A stretch of DNA of 64,000 bases from Streptomyces olivaceoviridis (GTDB lineage: Bacteria > Actinomycetota > Actinomycetes > Streptomycetales > Streptomycetaceae): positions 124,001 through 188,000 of the forward strand of contig NZ_BMUI01000003.1 in assembly GCF_014650115.1 (NCBI RefSeq), given 5' to 3'. This document shows, in pieces, positions 43,407 to 52,124 of this stretch. Positions within the stretch are counted from its first letter, which is position 1. Each line of letters begins with the position of its first letter. The position numbers and the translations under genes are program-made. Below the pieces are notes generated by a model. That model made no database searches. It had not been told where the DNA came from and saw only the letters and a program-made list of their open reading frames with translations.

Positions 43407-45164
43407 GTGACCACTACCGCGTCCTCCATGGACCTCCGGCAGGACCAGGCACCGCACGACCGCCGGCCGTCGTGGCAGCGCCGGCTGCGCCGATTCGGGT
43501 ACGCGCCGGCCACGGACGAGCCCTCGGGCGACGTACGCGACCGGCTGGTGCCGCCGTACGCCGAGCCGAGCCCCCGGCTGTGGCGGGCGTTCGGCGTGCC
43601 GCCGCTGCTCGCCGAGCGGCTCACGCGGTGGTCGGGCTGGGGCGGACCGCTGCTGGTGACGCTGATGGCGGGCGTCATGCGGTTCTGGAACCTGGGCAGC
43701 CCGCGCGCGGTGATATTCGACGAGACGTACTACGCGAAGGACGCGTGGGCGCTCGTCCACCGCGGCTTCGAGGTCAGCTGGGACCGGTACGGCAAGACCG
43801 CCAACGACATGGTCCTCCAGCAGCACGGGCACCTGGCGATCCCGACGGACCCGGCGTACGTGGTGCACCCGCCGGTCGGCAAGTACGTCATCGGCCTGGG
43901 GGAACTGGTCTTCGGGTTCGACCCGTTCGGCTGGCGGTTCATGACGGCGCTGCTGGGCACGCTCTCCGTCCTGCTGCTGTGCCGGATCGGCCGCCGGATG
44001 TTCCGCTCGACGTTCCTCGGCTGCCTGGCGGGCGCGCTGATGGCCGTGGACGGCCTGCACTTCGTGATGAGCCGGACCTCGCTGCTCGATGGCGTGCTGA
44101 TGTTCTTCGTGGTGGCCGCGTTCGGCTGCCTGGTCGTCGACCGGGACCGGGCCAGGGAGAGACTGGCCGCCGCGCTGCCGGCCGGACCGGACGGGCGGGT
44201 ACGGCCCGACGAGCGGGTCGCCGACGCCTTCCGCTTCGGGTGGCGACCGTGGCGCTGGACGGCCGGGGTGATGCTGGGCCTGGCCGTGGGCACGAAGTGG
44301 AACGGGCTGTACGTCCTGGCCGCGTTCTGCGTGATGACGGTCCTGTGGGACGTCGGCACCCGCAAGGTGGCCGGTGCGCGCCGCCCGTACCTCGCCGTCC
44401 TCAAGTACGACACCGGTGCCGCCTTCGTGGCGACGGTCCCGGTGGCACTGGCGGTCTACCTGGTCTCCTGGACCGGCTGGATCCTCTCCCCGGCCGACGG
44501 CACGGGCGGCTACTACCGCAACTGGGCGGCCACCGACGGCAAGGGCGGCACCTGGACCTTCCTGCCGGACTGGCTGCGCAGCCTGTGGCACTACGAGCAC
44601 GAGGTGTACAACTTCCACGTCCACCTCGACCAGCCGCACACGTACCAGTCCAACCCGTGGAGCTGGATCGTGCTGGGCCGCCCGGTGTCGTACTTCTACG
44701 AGTCCCCCTCCCCCGGCGCCGACGGCTGCCCGGTGGACGCGGGCCAGAAGTGCGCCCGGGAGGTGCTGGCGATCGGCACGCCGCTGCTGTGGTGGGCGGC
44801 CTGCTTCGCGATCCTCTACGTGCTGTGGCGCTGGGCGTTCCGCCGGGACTGGCGGGCCGGCGCCATCGCCTGCGGCATCGCGGCGGGGTACCTGCCCTGG
44901 TTCCACTACCAGGAGCGGACGATCTTCCTCTTCTACGCGGTCGTCTTCCTGCCGTTCCTGTGCCTGGCGGTGGCGATGATGATCGGCGCGATCATCGGCC
45001 CACGGGGTTCGACCGACATGCGCCGCGTGATCGGCGCCTCGGCGGCGGGTGTCCTGGTCCTCCTGATCGCCTGGAACTTCATCTACTTCTGGCCCCTGTA
45101 CACGGGCCAGGCCATCCCAATCGACTCGTGGCGGTCGCGGATGTGGCTGGACACCTGGGTCTAG
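43407..45164 (+). CDS. pmt: Protein O-mannosyltransferase
   Basis: 585 aa; GTG at 43407 lies 6 nt after a TACGAT -10-like box (43395-43400) with no Shine-Dalgarno, suggesting a leaderless mRNA; ATG 43428 is an alternative. It transfers mannose from polyprenyl-phosphate-mannose to Ser/Thr of exported proteins. The PMT-family acidic pair sits in the first exoplasmic loop (VIFDETYYAKDAW), followed by about ten TM helices and the PMT C-terminal domain HTYQSNPWSWIVLGRPVSYFY. It is known in Streptomyces as needed for phage phiC31 infection and for envelope integrity. Stop shares CTAG with the convergent gene. Confidence 0.95.
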   Translation: MTTTASSMDLRQDQAPHDRRPSWQRRLRRFGYAPATDEPSGDVRDRLVPPYAEPSPRLWRAFGVPPLLAERLTRWSGWGGPLLVTLMAGVMRFWNLGSPRAVIFDETYYAKDAWALVHRGFEVSWDRYGKTANDMVLQQHGHLAIPTDPAYVVHPPVGKYVIGLGELVFGFDPFGWRFMTALLGTLSVLLLCRIGRRMFRSTFLGCLAGALMAVDGLHFVMSRTSLLDGVLMFFVVAAFGCLVVDRDRARERLAAALPAGPDGRVRPDERVADAFRFGWRPWRWTAGVMLGLAVGTKWNGLYVLAAFCVMTVLWDVGTRKVAGARRPYLAVLKYDTGAAFVATVPVALAVYLVSWTGWILSPADGTGGYYRNWAATDGKGGTWTFLPDWLRSLWHYEHEVYNFHVHLDQPHTYQSNPWSWIVLGRPVSYFYESPSPGADGCPVDAGQKCAREVLAIGTPLLWWAACFAILYVLWRWAFRRDWRAGAIACGIAAGYLPWFHYQERTIFLFYAVVFLPFLCLAVAMMIGAIIGPRGSTDMRRVIGASAAGVLVLLIAWNFIYFWPLYTGQAIPIDSWRSRMWLDTWV

Positions 45165-46213
45165 CGGGCGAAGTTCTGGGTCCAGTAGACGCGGGAGTTG
45201 CCGCCGTCGGCCCTGCCGACCCCGAGGACCGCGTAGGAGCAGTCGAGGATGGCTGCGCGGTGTCCCCAGTTGGACGCCTCGTCGTGGTGCAGCCAGTTGT
45301 CCATCGCCTGGGCATACGTCTGGCCGGTGCCGTAACTCCAGTTCTCGGCGCGCTGGGCGGGAACGAAGCCGGCCGCTCTGATCCGGTCCGCCGGCATGGT
45401 GCCGTCCGAGCCGATGTGCCCCCGCCTGGGGTCGCTCCTCGGATACGCGTCGATGAGGGCCCCGGAGTGGGCGGCCAGGTCCGCGCTGTGTCTGCGCGCC
45501 ACCTCGCTGAGCCGGGGGTCGATGCGCACGTTCGCGCTCTGCCCGCCGCAGCCGCCCTCGTCACGTCGCGCCCGGACGACCAGGTCGACGAGTTGTCTGG
45601 CGTCGGCGGGCATCGGCGGGAGGACGACGGGCTCGTCCTCGGTCCGCCATGCCTGGTTGACCCACCAGGGGTCCCCGGTGTTCCGGGCGCACGCCCATTG
45701 CTGAAGGCCGGCGCCCTGCCGGGGCGGGCTGGGGAAGTCGCCGTTCCCCGTGTCGAGGCACTTTCCGCTGTGTTGGGAGACGATCAGGTATCCCACGGCG
45801 TTCTCCGGACAACCGCCTGAGGGCGGGCACGACTTCGGGTCGCCGATGTCCACGAACTTCCACAGCTGATTGGCGCCGCCGTGGCAGTCCCACTGGAAGA
45901 CCTGGGCTCCGTCGGCCTTGGACCAGCCCGAGACGTCCAGGCACTTTCCCGAATGCCGCGCGACGATCTTGTATCCCCGCCCTCCGCCCGCGTCCACGAA
46001 GTCGAACTGCTGGTTGGCCGCGGCGCTGTTGGACGGCCAGAGGACGATCGCCTGCCCGTTGGCGGTTCCGGCGGCCGTGACGTCGGCCGCCAGCCCGGAA
46101 CTCTGGTTGTAGAGGTGGATGCCGCCGTTCCGGGCACCGGCCGGGGCCGGTGCCAGCAGACCTAATGCCAGGAGGAACGCGGCCAGAAAGGCATACCGGG
46201 ACCTCATCCCCAT
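45161..46213 (-). CDS. Secreted ricin-type lectin + CAP (SCP) domain protein
   Basis: 350 aa; ATG at 46213 with GGGGAGG upstream. Signal peptide YAFLAAFLLALGLLAPAPAGA, cleavage near residue 27. Residues 30-185 are a ricin B-type beta-trefoil with QxW-type repeats (NQQFDFVD, CHGGANQLWKFVD, GAGLQQWACA) and several cysteine pairs. Residues 205-350 are a CAP/SCP domain: ARQLVDLVVRARRDEGGC, LSEVARRHSADLAAH, GHIGSDGT, ENWSYGTGQTYAQAMDNWLHHDE, NWGHRAAILD. The combination suggests a carbohydrate-bound secreted effector; biochemical activity of bacterial CAP domains is poorly defined. Convergent with pmt, sharing a CTAG. Confidence 0.88.
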   Translation of the reverse strand: MGMRSRYAFLAAFLLALGLLAPAPAGARNGGIHLYNQSSGLAADVTAAGTANGQAIVLWPSNSAAANQQFDFVDAGGGRGYKIVARHSGKCLDVSGWSKADGAQVFQWDCHGGANQLWKFVDIGDPKSCPPSGGCPENAVGYLIVSQHSGKCLDTGNGDFPSPPRQGAGLQQWACARNTGDPWWVNQAWRTEDEPVVLPPMPADARQLVDLVVRARRDEGGCGGQSANVRIDPRLSEVARRHSADLAAHSGALIDAYPRSDPRRGHIGSDGTMPADRIRAAGFVPAQRAENWSYGTGQTYAQAMDNWLHHDEASNWGHRAAILDCSYAVLGVGRADGGNSRVYWTQNFAR

Positions 46214-46377
46214 GATGCCTCCCCGCAGTTGAGGGAGCGTTCGACACCAGCCTAAGCGGGAGGTACCGGGCGGGCCACCCGGTCAGCCGCGTACGGCGGC
46301 GTCTCCGTTGGGACAACAATCGGCAACTCTTGTCACATGGCGGAGCGCAACCGCTTACAGTGCTCCCACGACCTGTT

Positions 46378-46391
46378 TTGAACATGTTCAA
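46378..46391. promoter_or_regulatory. 14-bp perfect palindrome upstream of the first PBP
   Basis: TTGAACATGTTCAA, flanked by CCTG and CAGG, lies 28-41 nt before the PBP start, probably downstream of a promoter (TTGTCA at 46330, TACAGT at 46356, long 20-nt spacing). It has GAAC/GTTC arms but only 2 nt between them, so it is not a LexA box. Confidence 0.45.
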
Positions 46392-46418
46392 CAGGCTGAA
46401 CGGGAGGGGAAGCGCACC

Positions 46419-48053
46419 ATGCGCAACGGGGTCAAGGCGGCCGTCATCGGCGGTGTGTGCGTCACGCTGCTCGGCGGTGCCGGGTACGGGCTGTACAACG
46501 TCGCGTCCGCGCTGAACGGCGACGACGGCCCGGGAGGCTCGGCGGCCGTGCGGACCGGGCCGCCCAGCGGCTCCGAGGTGAAGGAGACGACCGGCGCGTT
46601 CTTCACCGCCTGGGAGAAGGGCGACGCGGCGGGCGCGGCGGCGTACACGAACTTCCCGGAGGCGGCCCAGGAACTGCTGTCGGCCTACGGCGGCACCGCG
46701 CACATCGGCGGGATACGGATCACCCCCGGCCGGGCCACCGGCGACACGGTGCCGTTCACGGTGAAGGCGACGGTGTCGTACGCCGGCGTGTCCCGGCCGC
46801 TGTCCTACCGCAGCGAGCTGACCGTCGTACGCGGCGAGACCTCGCACCGCGCGCTGGTCGACTGGCAGCCCTCCGTCGTCCACCCGCGCCTGCGCAAGGG
46901 GGACACGCTCGCCACCGGCGACTCGGCCGCCCCGGAGATCGAGGCCGTGGACCGCGACGGCAAGGTGCTCACCCGGGTGACGTACCCGTCCCTCGGTCCG
47001 ATCCTGGACGAGCTGCGCCGGCGGTACGGCGACAAGACCGGCGGCCGGCCCGGGGTGGAACTCGTGATCCGCCACCAGGCGGCGGCGGACGGCAGCCAGG
47101 CGGCGGACACCCCGCTGCTCACCCTGGCCAAGGGCAAGCCCGGCAAGCTCCCGACGACACTCAGCGCGAGCGCCCAGGCGGCGGCCGAGAAGGCCGTGCT
47201 GAAGTACCGCGAGTCCTCCGTCGTGGCCGTCAAGCCGAGCACCGGCCAGATACTCGCCGTCGCCAACAACCGCGACGACGGCTTCGACGCGGCCCTCCTC
47301 GGCGAACGCGCGCCCGGCTCCACCATGAAGATCATCAGCGCGGCGACCCTCATCGACAACGGCTTGACCACGGCGAACGGGCCGGCGCCCTGCCCGCCGT
47401 CGGCCGTGTGGCAGAGCCAGACCTTCCAGAACCTCAAGGACCTGGCGCCGAACGAGCACGCCACCCTCGCCGACAGCTTCGCCCGCTCCTGCAACACGGC
47501 GTTCGTGAAGTTCGCGGACGAGGTGAAGGTCGACTCCCTCACCCGGGAGGCCGAGGACCGCTTCGGGCTCGGGCGGAACAACTGGCAGATCGGCGTGCCC
47601 ACGTTCGACGGCCGGGTGCCGGCCTCCGGCGGCCCGGACACCGCGGCCAACCTGATCGGCCAGGGCCAGGTCCAGATGAGCCCGCTGAACATGGCGTCCG
47701 TGACGGCCACCGCGAAGACCGGCAGCTTCCACCAGCCCCTGATCGTGCCGCTGAAGCTGGACGACCGCGAACCGGCCCGTGCGCGCGGGCTGTCGCCGGC
47801 CACGGCCCAGCAGCTGCGTGCCATGATGAACCGCACCGCGCGCAGCGGCACCGCGGCCGGCGTGATGGCCGGGATGGGCGGGGACATCGGCGCGAAGACC
47901 GGCTCCGCGGAGGTCGACGGGGAGACCAGGTCGGACAGCTGGTTCTCCGGTTACCGCGACGACGTCGCCGCGGCGGCCATGGTCCAGGACGGCGGACACG
48001 GCATCGACGCCGCCGGACCGATTGTCGCAAGCGTGCTACGGAACGCCGGCTGA
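46419..48053 (+). CDS. Class B penicillin-binding protein (transpeptidase) 1
   Basis: 544 aa; ATG at 46419 with GGGAGGGG upstream. One N-terminal TM/signal anchor (AAVIGGVCVTLLGGAGYGLY), then an NTF2-like MecA-type N-terminal domain (about 50-150, TTGAFFTAWEKGDAAGAAAYT), a dimerisation region, and the transpeptidase domain with APGSTMK (S-x-x-K nucleophile), ARSCNTAF (S-x-N) and AKTGSAEV (K-T-G). It crosslinks peptidoglycan outside the membrane. Followed by a paralogue after 96 nt. The MecA_N-type domain is typical of low-affinity class B PBPs. Confidence 0.93.
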   Translation: MRNGVKAAVIGGVCVTLLGGAGYGLYNVASALNGDDGPGGSAAVRTGPPSGSEVKETTGAFFTAWEKGDAAGAAAYTNFPEAAQELLSAYGGTAHIGGIRITPGRATGDTVPFTVKATVSYAGVSRPLSYRSELTVVRGETSHRALVDWQPSVVHPRLRKGDTLATGDSAAPEIEAVDRDGKVLTRVTYPSLGPILDELRRRYGDKTGGRPGVELVIRHQAAADGSQAADTPLLTLAKGKPGKLPTTLSASAQAAAEKAVLKYRESSVVAVKPSTGQILAVANNRDDGFDAALLGERAPGSTMKIISAATLIDNGLTTANGPAPCPPSAVWQSQTFQNLKDLAPNEHATLADSFARSCNTAFVKFADEVKVDSLTREAEDRFGLGRNNWQIGVPTFDGRVPASGGPDTAANLIGQGQVQMSPLNMASVTATAKTGSFHQPLIVPLKLDDREPARARGLSPATAQQLRAMMNRTARSGTAAGVMAGMGGDIGAKTGSAEVDGETRSDSWFSGYRDDVAAAAMVQDGGHGIDAAGPIVASVLRNAG

Positions 48054-48149
48054 CGTCACCCGGGGAGACCGGGACTTTAAGGTGATTGCCGTCGTTGGGG
48101 AGTGTGAGGGCTGCGGGGACCCTGGGAAAGGCGCGGAGGAACTGAGGCT

Positions 48150-49814
48150 GTGGGCAAGAGAAGGCGCGTCGCCGAGCGACGCAAGACCCGACCCGCCGTA
48201 CTCGGCGGGATGATCGCCGTGGTGGTCGGCGGTGCCGGGTTCGGCGTCTACGCGCTGTACGACGGCGGTGCCGCGGCCGACGAGCGGTCCGCCGCGGCCG
48301 GCCACAGGACCGTCAAGACCGGCCCGCTCACCGCCACCGAGATCCACACGGCCTCCACCCGCTTCCTGACCGCCTGGCAGCAGGGCAGGACCGACCGGGC
48401 GGCGGACGCCACCGACGACCCCGCCGCCGCCGGGAAGGCGCTCACCGGCTACACCAAGGAAGCCCACCTCAAGGACGTCACGCTCACCCCGGGGACGGCG
48501 AAGGGCGCGAAGGTGCCGTTCTCCGTGAAGGCCACGGTGGCCTACCAGGGCCTCAGCAAGCCGCTGGCCTACGACAGTGCGTTCACGGTCGTGCGCCGGG
48601 CGAGCGACGGCAAGCCGCTGGTCGACTGGCACTCCGCCGTGGTCCACCCGGAGCTGCGGGACGGCGACACGCTCGTGACCGGCGCGTCCGGCACCCCGCC
48701 GGTCAAGGCGCTGGACCGCGACGGCGGCGAGATCACGAGCGCCAAGTACCCGTCCCTCGGCACGGTGCTGGACGGGCTGCGGGAGAAGTACGGCAAGAAG
48801 GCGGGCGGCACGGCGGGCGTCGAGCTGCGCGTGGTGCGCGGCAAGGCGGCCAAGGACGCCAAGCTCTCCGACAAGACGCTGGTCGAGCTGAGCAAGGGCA
48901 CCCCGGGCACCGTGCGGACGACGCTCAGCCCCGCCCTCCAGGCCGCCGCCGAGCAGCAGGTGGCGGGGCGCCCGCGTGCCTCGGTGGTCGCGCTGCGGCC
49001 CTCGACCGGGGAGATCCTCGCGGTCGCCAACAGCGGGCACGGCTTCAACACCGCCTTCCAGGGCGCCCTCGCGCCCGGCTCCACGATGAAGGTCATCACG
49101 TCGTCGCTGCTGATCGACAAGGGCCTGGCGTCGGCGGACAAGCCGCACCCCTGCCCCAAGACGGTCACCTACGGCGGCTGGAAGTTCCACAACGACGACG
49201 ACTTCGAGATCAAGGGCGGCACCTTCAAGGCGAGCTTCGCCCGGTCCTGCAACACCGCCTTCATCAGCCAGGCGAAGAAGCTGAAGGACGACGACCTGAC
49301 CAAGCAGGCCCAGCAGGTCTTCGGGCTGTCCATGAACAACTGGGCGATCGGCGTGCCCACCTTCGACGGCTCGGTGCCGGTGCAGTCGGCGGCGCAGATG
49401 GCGGCCTCGCTGATCGGGCAGGGCGGGGTGCGCATGAACCCGCTGAACATGGCCTCCGTGGCGGCGACCGTGAAGTCGGGCACCTTCCACCAGCCGTACC
49501 TGGTCTCGCCGTCCGTGGACCACCGCACGCTGGCCACCGCTTCCCGCACCCTGTCGTCGAAGACGCTGTCCCAGCTGCGCGAGCTGATGCGGTACACGGC
49601 CGCGTACGGCACGGCCGCCGAGGCGATGTCGGGGCTCGGCCCGGACTACGGCGCGAAGACCGGCTCGGCGGAGGTCGACGGGCAGAAGAAGCCGAACGGC
49701 TGGTTCACCGCCTACCGGGGCGACCTCGCCGCCGCCGGCGTGGTCCAGGCGGGCGGGCACGGCGGTGACACGGCCGGCCCGATCGTGGCGAAGCTGCTGA
49801 AGCTCGGGAGCTGA
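48150..49814 (+). CDS. Class B penicillin-binding protein (transpeptidase) 2
   Basis: 554 aa; GTG at 48150 with GGAGG upstream. Same architecture as the preceding gene: basic start, TM anchor (AVLGGMIAVVVGGAGFGVYAL), NTF2-like domain (HTASTRFLTAWQQGRTDRAA), then a transpeptidase with APGSTMK, ARSCNTAF and AKTGSAEV. The two differ mainly in the N-terminal and linker regions, so they are an old tandem duplication. A strand segment GLSMNNWAIGVPTFDG matches GLGRNNWQIGVPTFDG in copy 1. Located beside ssgE, which acts in sporulation, so a role in spore-wall or septal synthesis is plausible. Confidence 0.93.
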   Translation: MGKRRRVAERRKTRPAVLGGMIAVVVGGAGFGVYALYDGGAAADERSAAAGHRTVKTGPLTATEIHTASTRFLTAWQQGRTDRAADATDDPAAAGKALTGYTKEAHLKDVTLTPGTAKGAKVPFSVKATVAYQGLSKPLAYDSAFTVVRRASDGKPLVDWHSAVVHPELRDGDTLVTGASGTPPVKALDRDGGEITSAKYPSLGTVLDGLREKYGKKAGGTAGVELRVVRGKAAKDAKLSDKTLVELSKGTPGTVRTTLSPALQAAAEQQVAGRPRASVVALRPSTGEILAVANSGHGFNTAFQGALAPGSTMKVITSSLLIDKGLASADKPHPCPKTVTYGGWKFHNDDDFEIKGGTFKASFARSCNTAFISQAKKLKDDDLTKQAQQVFGLSMNNWAIGVPTFDGSVPVQSAAQMAASLIGQGGVRMNPLNMASVAATVKSGTFHQPYLVSPSVDHRTLATASRTLSSKTLSQLRELMRYTAAYGTAAEAMSGLGPDYGAKTGSAEVDGQKKPNGWFTAYRGDLAAAGVVQAGGHGGDTAGPIVAKLLKLGS

Positions 49815-49829
49815 CCGGCTCGGCTCCGG

Positions 49830-50168
49830 TCAGCTCCGTACGGGCTCGACGGTGTAGGTGCGGCGCAGGAACCGCACCAGCGTCTTCGACTCGAACTGCA
49901 CCACTTCGACCCCGTCGTCGGTGTGGAACTCGACCACCGCCTGGACGCGCCCGCAGGGCCACACCCGGACGTCGCCGCTCTCGGCCGGCGCCCGCAGTCC
50001 CCGTTCGAGGAGCGCGCGGGAGAAGGTCCACTCGTGCGGTCCGGGAAGCCCGACCCGGACGGAGCGGGGATCGGCGTCCGGGTCGTACCGCAGCACGACG
50101 GGTACGGCCCCCGGGTCCTCCTCGTCCGTGACGATATGAGCGCGCGCGTACTGTTCGACTACAGACAT
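49830..50168 (-). CDS. ssgE: SsgA-like sporulation protein, probably SsgE
   Basis: 112 aa, ATG at 50168. SALP family, found only in sporulating actinobacteria, where members guide septum placement, peptidoglycan maintenance and spore release. Family features: VVLRYDPDADPRSVRVGL, WTFSRALLERGL, DVRVWPCGRVQAVVEF and FLRRTYTVEP. The locus beside two PBPs and the cbiMQO genes is where I remember ssgE in S. coelicolor; SsgE is linked to correct autolytic spore separation. Convergent with the PBP gene (15-nt gap). Confidence 0.87.
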   Translation of the reverse strand: MSVVEQYARAHIVTDEEDPGAVPVVLRYDPDADPRSVRVGLPGPHEWTFSRALLERGLRAPAESGDVRVWPCGRVQAVVEFHTDDGVEVVQFESKTLVRFLRRTYTVEPVRS

Positions 50169-50280
50169 CGGACCGCCCTCTCACGCACCGTGACCTATGC
50201 GAAATCCGTGAATCCGCTTTCCCTCAAGAGTCGCACATTCTGCGGTATGCACCCTGGTGGGAGACGAGACTCGGTCTCTC

Positions 50281-50297
50281 TTGCAAAACGTTCGCAA
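50281..50297 (+). promoter_or_regulatory. Nur-box-like operator for the metal transporter
   Basis: TTGCAA-N5-TCGCAA at 50281-50297, one mismatch from the Streptomyces Nur (nickel-responsive Fur-family) consensus TTGCAA-N5-TTGCAA. It lies just upstream of a -10-like TAAAAT (50306-50311), 6 nt before the GTG start, and could itself overlap the -35 position. No B12 riboswitch is seen in this 149-nt gap. Confidence 0.65.
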
Positions 50298-50317
50298 CAA
50301 GGGCCTAAAATCGTACG

Positions 50318-51361
50318 GTGCATGTACCTGACGGATTCATCGACGCCCCGACCTCCGCGGTCACCGGAGTGGTCGCCGCCGGCGCCCTCGCGGTGAGCCT
50401 GCGCGGCGCCCGCCGTGAACTCGACGAGCGGACCGCCCCGCTGGCCGGCCTGGTGGCGGCGTTCATCTTCGCCGTGCAGATGCTCAACTTCCCGGTCGCC
50501 GCCGGGACCAGCGGTCACCTCCTGGGCGGAGCCCTGGCCGCGATACTCGTCGGTCCCTACACAGCTGTCCTGTGCGTGTCGGTCGTGCTGCTCATGCAGG
50601 GCGTGCTGTTCGCCGACGGCGGGCTGACCGCGCTCGGCGTGAACATCACCGACATGGCGATCGTCACGACGGTCGTCTCCTACGCCGTCTTCCGCGGCCT
50701 GCTCGCCGTGCTGCCCCGCAAGCGGCGCTCGGTGACCGTGGCCTCCTTCGTCGCCGCGCTGGTGTCCGTGCCGGCCGCCGCGGTCGCCTTCACCCTGATC
50801 TACGCGGTCGGCGGCACCACCGACGTCTCCATCGGCAAGGTCGCCACCGCGATGATCGGCGTCCATGTGCTGATCGGCGTCGGCGAGGCGGTCATCACCG
50901 CGCTGACGGTCGGCGCGGTCATCGCCGTACGCCCGGACCTGGTGTACGGCGCTCGCGGCCTGCGGCAGCGGCTCCAGCTGCGGGTGAACGGCGCGCTGGT
51001 GGACGCGCCCGCGCCCACGGCGCCGGTGGCGGCGCGCACCTCGCGGCGCACGCTGTGGGTGACCGGTCTCGTCACCTCCCTCGTCCTCGCCGGCTTCGTC
51101 AGCTTCTACGCCTCCGCGAACCCCGACGGCCTGGAGAAGGTCGCGCACGACAAGGGGATCGACAAGAAGGAGAAGGAGCACACCTCGGCCGGCTCGCCGC
51201 TCGCCGACTACGGCGTCAAGGACGTCTCCGACGCCCGGCTGTCCGGCGGCCTCGCGGGCGTGATCGGCGTCGGCGTCACGGTCGTCGCGGGCAGCGCGGT
51301 GTTCTGGTCGCTGCGCAGGCGGCGCGGCGACGACGTCTCCCCCGTGAACACGGGCGTCTGA
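50318..51361 (+). CDS. cbiM: CbiM-CbiN fusion, substrate-specific component of ECF Ni/Co transporter
   Basis: 347 aa; GTG at 50318, apparently leaderless behind TAAAAT. The start MHVPDGFID provides the N-terminal metal ligands (amino group, His2) of CbiM/NikM. Seven or so TM helices span residues 12-225 (GHLLGGALAAILVGPYTAVL, VNITDMAIVTTVVSYAVF). A linker (230-250) leads to a CbiN/NikN-like part with a TM helix, the PDGLEKVAHDKGI motif and a last TM helix. Together with CbiQ and CbiO it imports divalent Co or Ni. The Nur-box-like site favours nickel, so NikMN may be the better name. Confidence 0.93.
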   Translation: MHVPDGFIDAPTSAVTGVVAAGALAVSLRGARRELDERTAPLAGLVAAFIFAVQMLNFPVAAGTSGHLLGGALAAILVGPYTAVLCVSVVLLMQGVLFADGGLTALGVNITDMAIVTTVVSYAVFRGLLAVLPRKRRSVTVASFVAALVSVPAAAVAFTLIYAVGGTTDVSIGKVATAMIGVHVLIGVGEAVITALTVGAVIAVRPDLVYGARGLRQRLQLRVNGALVDAPAPTAPVAARTSRRTLWVTGLVTSLVLAGFVSFYASANPDGLEKVAHDKGIDKKEKEHTSAGSPLADYGVKDVSDARLSGGLAGVIGVGVTVVAGSAVFWSLRRRRGDDVSPVNTGV

Positions 51362-51362
51362 C

Positions 51363-52124
51363 GTGGGGGCGGGACACACGCACCGGCTGTACCGGCACGG
51401 GCACTCGCCCGTGCACGGCCTGCCGCCGCACACCAAGCTGGCCGCCGCGTTCCTGTTCGTGGTGGTCGTCGTGTCGACCCCGCGCGAGGCGATGTGGGCG
51501 TTCGCGGTGTACGCCGTGCTGCTCGCGGTCGTCGCGTACCAGGCGCGCGTGCCCGCCCGCTTCCTGCTCGGGCGGCTGCTGATCGAGGTGCCGTTCGTCG
51601 CGTTCGCCGTGCTCATGCCGTTCGTGGCGGAGGGCGAGCGGGTGCATGTGCTCGGGCTCTCGCTCAGCGTGAACGGGCTGTGGGGCGCCTGGAACGTGCT
51701 CGCCAAGGGCACCCTCGGCGTCGCCGCCTCCGTACTGCTGGCGGCCACCACCGAGCTGCGCGAACTGCTGCTCGGGCTGCAACGGCTGAAGCTGCCGCCG
51801 CTGCTCGTGCAGATCGCCTCCTTCATGATCCGCTACGGCGACGTCATCACCGACGAGATGCGCCGGATGCGGATCGCCCGTGAGTCGCGCGGCTTCGAGG
51901 CGAAGGGCGTGCGGCACTGGGGTGTGCTCGCCAAGTCCGCCGGCGCGCTGTTCATCCGTTCCTACGAGCGCGGGGAGCGCGTGCACCTCGCCATGGTGAG
52001 CCGGGGGTACGCCGGTTCCATGCCGGTCATCGACGAGGTGACCGCGTCCGGCGCGCAGTGGCGGCACGCCCTGGCCCTCCCCTGCGCCGCCCTCGTCGTC
52101 TGCCTGCTGGGATGGATGCTCTGA
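51363..52124 (+). CDS. cbiQ: CbiQ, ECF transporter T component
   Basis: 253 aa; GTG at 51363, 1 nt after the cbiM stop. Transmembrane coupling protein: about five TM helices (KLAAAFLFVVVVVSTP, ALPCAALVVCLLGWML at the C-terminus) and the two Ala-Arg-Gly-type coupling motifs (MRIARESRGF and MVSRGYAG) that contact the ATPase. His-rich N-terminus (HTHRLYRHGHSPVHGL) could scavenge metal. Its stop overlaps the cbiO start (TGATG). Confidence 0.94.
   Translation: MGAGHTHRLYRHGHSPVHGLPPHTKLAAAFLFVVVVVSTPREAMWAFAVYAVLLAVVAYQARVPARFLLGRLLIEVPFVAFAVLMPFVAEGERVHVLGLSLSVNGLWGAWNVLAKGTLGVAASVLLAATTELRELLLGLQRLKLPPLLVQIASFMIRYGDVITDEMRRMRIARESRGFEAKGVRHWGVLAKSAGALFIRSYERGERVHLAMVSRGYAGSMPVIDEVTASGAQWRHALALPCAALVVCLLGWML

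Noticed and set aside
46378..46391. Palindrome TTGAACATGTTCAA as a LexA (SOS) box
   Set aside because: Actinobacterial LexA sites need GAAC-N4-GTTC; here only 2 nt separate the arms, and the neighbouring PBP is not an SOS-type gene.
50169..50317. Cobalamin riboswitch upstream of cbiM
   Set aside because: The gap is only 149 nt with a promoter 6 nt before the start; no B12-box-like conserved core is visible.
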